64,000 bases of DNA from Oasisia sp. SBJ-2009 (taxonomy: Eukaryota; Annelida; Polychaeta; Sabellida; Siboglinidae), in the NCBI GenBank assembly GCA_964017155.1, contig OZ024865.1, positions 38,180,426-38,244,425 on the forward strand. The letters run 5' to 3'. The stretch's first letter is position 1. Every line of letters starts with the position of its first letter. This document shows positions 62,265-64,000 of the stretch, one piece after another. Both the position numbers and the translations under genes were made by a program. The notes under the pieces were generated by a model that saw only the letters and a list, made by a program, of their open reading frames with translations, was not told the origin of the DNA and ran no database searches.

Positions 62265-63380
62265 CTGAAATAAAGAACAATAACTATTACCGGTTGTGCA
62301 TGCTGTTTAACATCATGTACTCTTCCTAAAAAACTACATGATCTTGTTTTCAACCTGAAGAAACAGTAACTATTAAATATCCATCTAAAGAAAATGTTAG
62401 AAATTAGGACACATGTCTACAATCTCTTTCTCCACCTGAAGAAAAACTATGAAAGAAGTAGTTGACCACCTGCCATGGAAGAAGTTGACCACCTGCAATG
62501 GAAGAAGTTGTTGAACACCTACAATGGAAGAAGTAGTTGACAAGCTACAACGGAAGAAGCCGTTGACCAGCTGCAATACAAGAAGTAGTTGACCAGCTGC
62601 AACTGAAGAAGTAGTTGACCACATGAAATGGAGGAAGAACTTGATCAGCTGCAATGGAAGACGTACTCGACCAGGTGCAATGGAAGAAGTTGACCACCTG
62701 CAATGGAATAAATGCTTGACCAGCCTCAATGGAAGAAGAACTTGACCATCTGCAATGGAAGAAGTAGTCGACCAGCTGCAATAGAAGAAGTACTTGACCA
62801 GCTGCAATGGAACAAGTACTTGACCAACTGCAAAGGAAGAAGTTGACCACATGCAATGGAATAAATGCTTGACCAGCCTCAATGGAAGAAGAACTTGACC
62901 ACCTGCAATGGAAGAAGTAGTCGACCAGCTGCAATAGAAGAAGTACTTGACCAGCTGCAATGGAAGAAGTAGTTGATCAGCTGCAATGGAAGAAGTAGTT
63001 GACCAGCTGCAATGGAAGAAGTAGTTGACCAGCTGCAATGGAAGAAGTAGTTGACCAGCTGCAATGGAAGAAGAAGTTGACCACCTGCAATGGAAGATGC
63101 AGTTGACCAGCTGCAATGGAAGAAGTAGTTGAACAGCTGCAATGGAATAAAAAGTTGACCAGCTCCAATGGAAGAAGTAGTTGACAAGCTGCAATGGACG
63201 AAGAAGTTGATCAGCTGCTATGGAAGAAGTTCTTGTCTATCAGGTAGTTGAGATGGAACACATATTTGATAAGCTCTGGTAGAACAAATTCTTCTCCAGG
63301 TGTGATTGAAAAGTACATCACCAGATATGACAGAAATTAGAACGTGTACTTTTGTGTGACAGGATGACAACATAACACAC

Positions 63381-63519
63381 CTTCCTGTTTTCCCCATGTG
63401 ATGCGCCAGTCCTCCCTGATATGGTTGTACTCCTCCTCCAGGGACTTCAAGTCCTCGTCCCGCTCGTTCAGTGGCTTCTTCTCCTTCGTGTGCACATTGT
63501 CTCTCATCTCGTAGTCCAC
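63381..63519 (-). CDS. M23: coiled-coil exon, open
   Basis: Same translation as M3/M4 (NVHTKEKK, NERDEDLK) with a silent GAC-TAC-GAG difference at the start. It is the first exon of the locus within the window in transcription order. The flanking array at 63640-64000 again resembles the M3/M4 surroundings, so that subtype brackets the 4.7-kb repeats. Confidence 0.45.
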
Positions 63520-64000
63520 CTGAAATAAAGAACAATACTTATTAGTCGTTGTGCATGTTATCTAACATCATGTACACTTCCTAAAAAAGTACATGATCTT
63601 GTTTTCATCCTGAAGAAACAGTAACTATTACATATCCATCTAAAGGAAAAGTTGGAAATTAGGACACATGTCTACAATCTCATTCTCCACCTGAAGAAAA
63701 ACTATGAAAGAAGTAGTTGACCACTTGCAATGGAAGAAGTAGTTGACCAGCTGCAAATGAAGAAGAAGTTGACTATCTCCAAAGGAAGAACCAGTTGACC
63801 AGCTGCAATTGAAGAGGTAGTTTCCCACCTGCAATGTAAGATGTTGACCACCTGCTATGGAAGAAATAGTTGGCTCGTTGCAATGGAAGAAATTGACCAC
63901 CTGCAATGGAAGAAGCAGTTGACCAGTTTCAATGGAAGAAGTTGACCTGCTGCAATGGAAGAAGTAGTTGACAAGCTTCAATGGAAATAGAAGTTGACCA

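Larger units (their letters stand above)
34157..64000 (-). repeat. exon-bearing higher-order satellite (26-bp monomers plus 23 exon copies)
   Basis: Read on the minus strand, the 26-bp monomer is CAGCTGGTCAACTAC followed by TTCTTCCATTG. Arrays of roughly 20-60 monomers alternate with a fixed module. That module holds several AG acceptor-like sites, the 136-139 nt exon and about 170 bp of degenerate monomers after the donor. Exon starts step by 1099, 1159, 1185, 1201, 1214, 1229, 1240 or 1255 bp, with longer steps of 1517, 1741 and 2118. The locus continues past the right end of the window. The many long Leu/Phe/Ser/Cys-rich minus-strand open frames come from the stop-free monomer and are not genes. 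Confidence 0.95.

Noticed and set aside
34157..64000. Dozens of minus-strand open frames of 60-280 codons rich in Leu, Phe, Cys, Ser, Trp
   Set aside because: The 26-bp monomer has no stop codon on the minus strand and 26 is 2 modulo 3, so all three frames stay open and cycle through the same three peptide phases. They carry no independent evidence of translation.

Overview
The window is nuclear DNA of an animal, most likely an invertebrate. Evidence: genes are split by GT-AG introns, the DNA is AT-rich with many TA, CA, CTA and TTCG microsatellites, and one intron holds the 3' end of a non-LTR retrotransposon. I cannot name the species. No bacterial-style operon, CRISPR array, rRNA or convincing tRNA gene was seen.

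Region 1 (about 1-16 kb) is a tandem segmental duplication carrying a three-exon gene. Copy A (exons 4216-4791, 5943-6138, 6767-7206) encodes 403 residues and looks intact. It reads as a protein with two GNAT (N-acetyltransferase-like) folds, of which only the second shows a recognisable acetyl-CoA-loop glycine pair. Copy B (exons 13188-13763, 14898-15093, 15412-15821) keeps the same splice sites but has an in-frame TAG, lacks ten codons, has lost the AATAAA signal and carries a LINE fragment in intron 1. It is probably a pseudogene. Upstream DNA shared by both copies has GATA motifs around a TATA box. Both copies are preceded by long CTA trinucleotide tracts. A fold-back (inverted-repeat) element of about 1.5 kb sits upstream of copy B.

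Region 2 (about 16-34 kb) is mostly non-coding and rich in unusual repeats. It holds a second, very well matched fold-back element (19928-21749). Next to it is a tandem array of 3'-splice-site-like modules (21752-22345) leading into one exon for a charged, probably coiled-coil segment (22455-22593). Then comes a plus-strand array of 26-bp monomers (22.6-25.1 kb). Farther on are a 34-bp minisatellite (27.8-29.9 kb) that abuts a 40-bp minisatellite (29.9-30.2 kb).

Region 3 (34.16-64.0 kb, running off the window) is a minus-strand array in which the same coiled-coil exon recurs 23 times. The copies are separated by arrays of the same 26-bp monomer. Spacing is typically 1.1-1.25 kb, organised into larger repeats of 2,118 bp and of 4,727/4,753 bp. 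Nine exon copies are open. Fourteen share one nonsense mutation, so a dead exon has been amplified along with live ones. The exon length (139 or 136 nt, both one more than a multiple of three) means serial splicing of all copies would break the reading frame. The locus is therefore best viewed as an intronic minisatellite that captured an exon and became a higher-order satellite. Use as a bank of mutually exclusive exons is possible but unproven.
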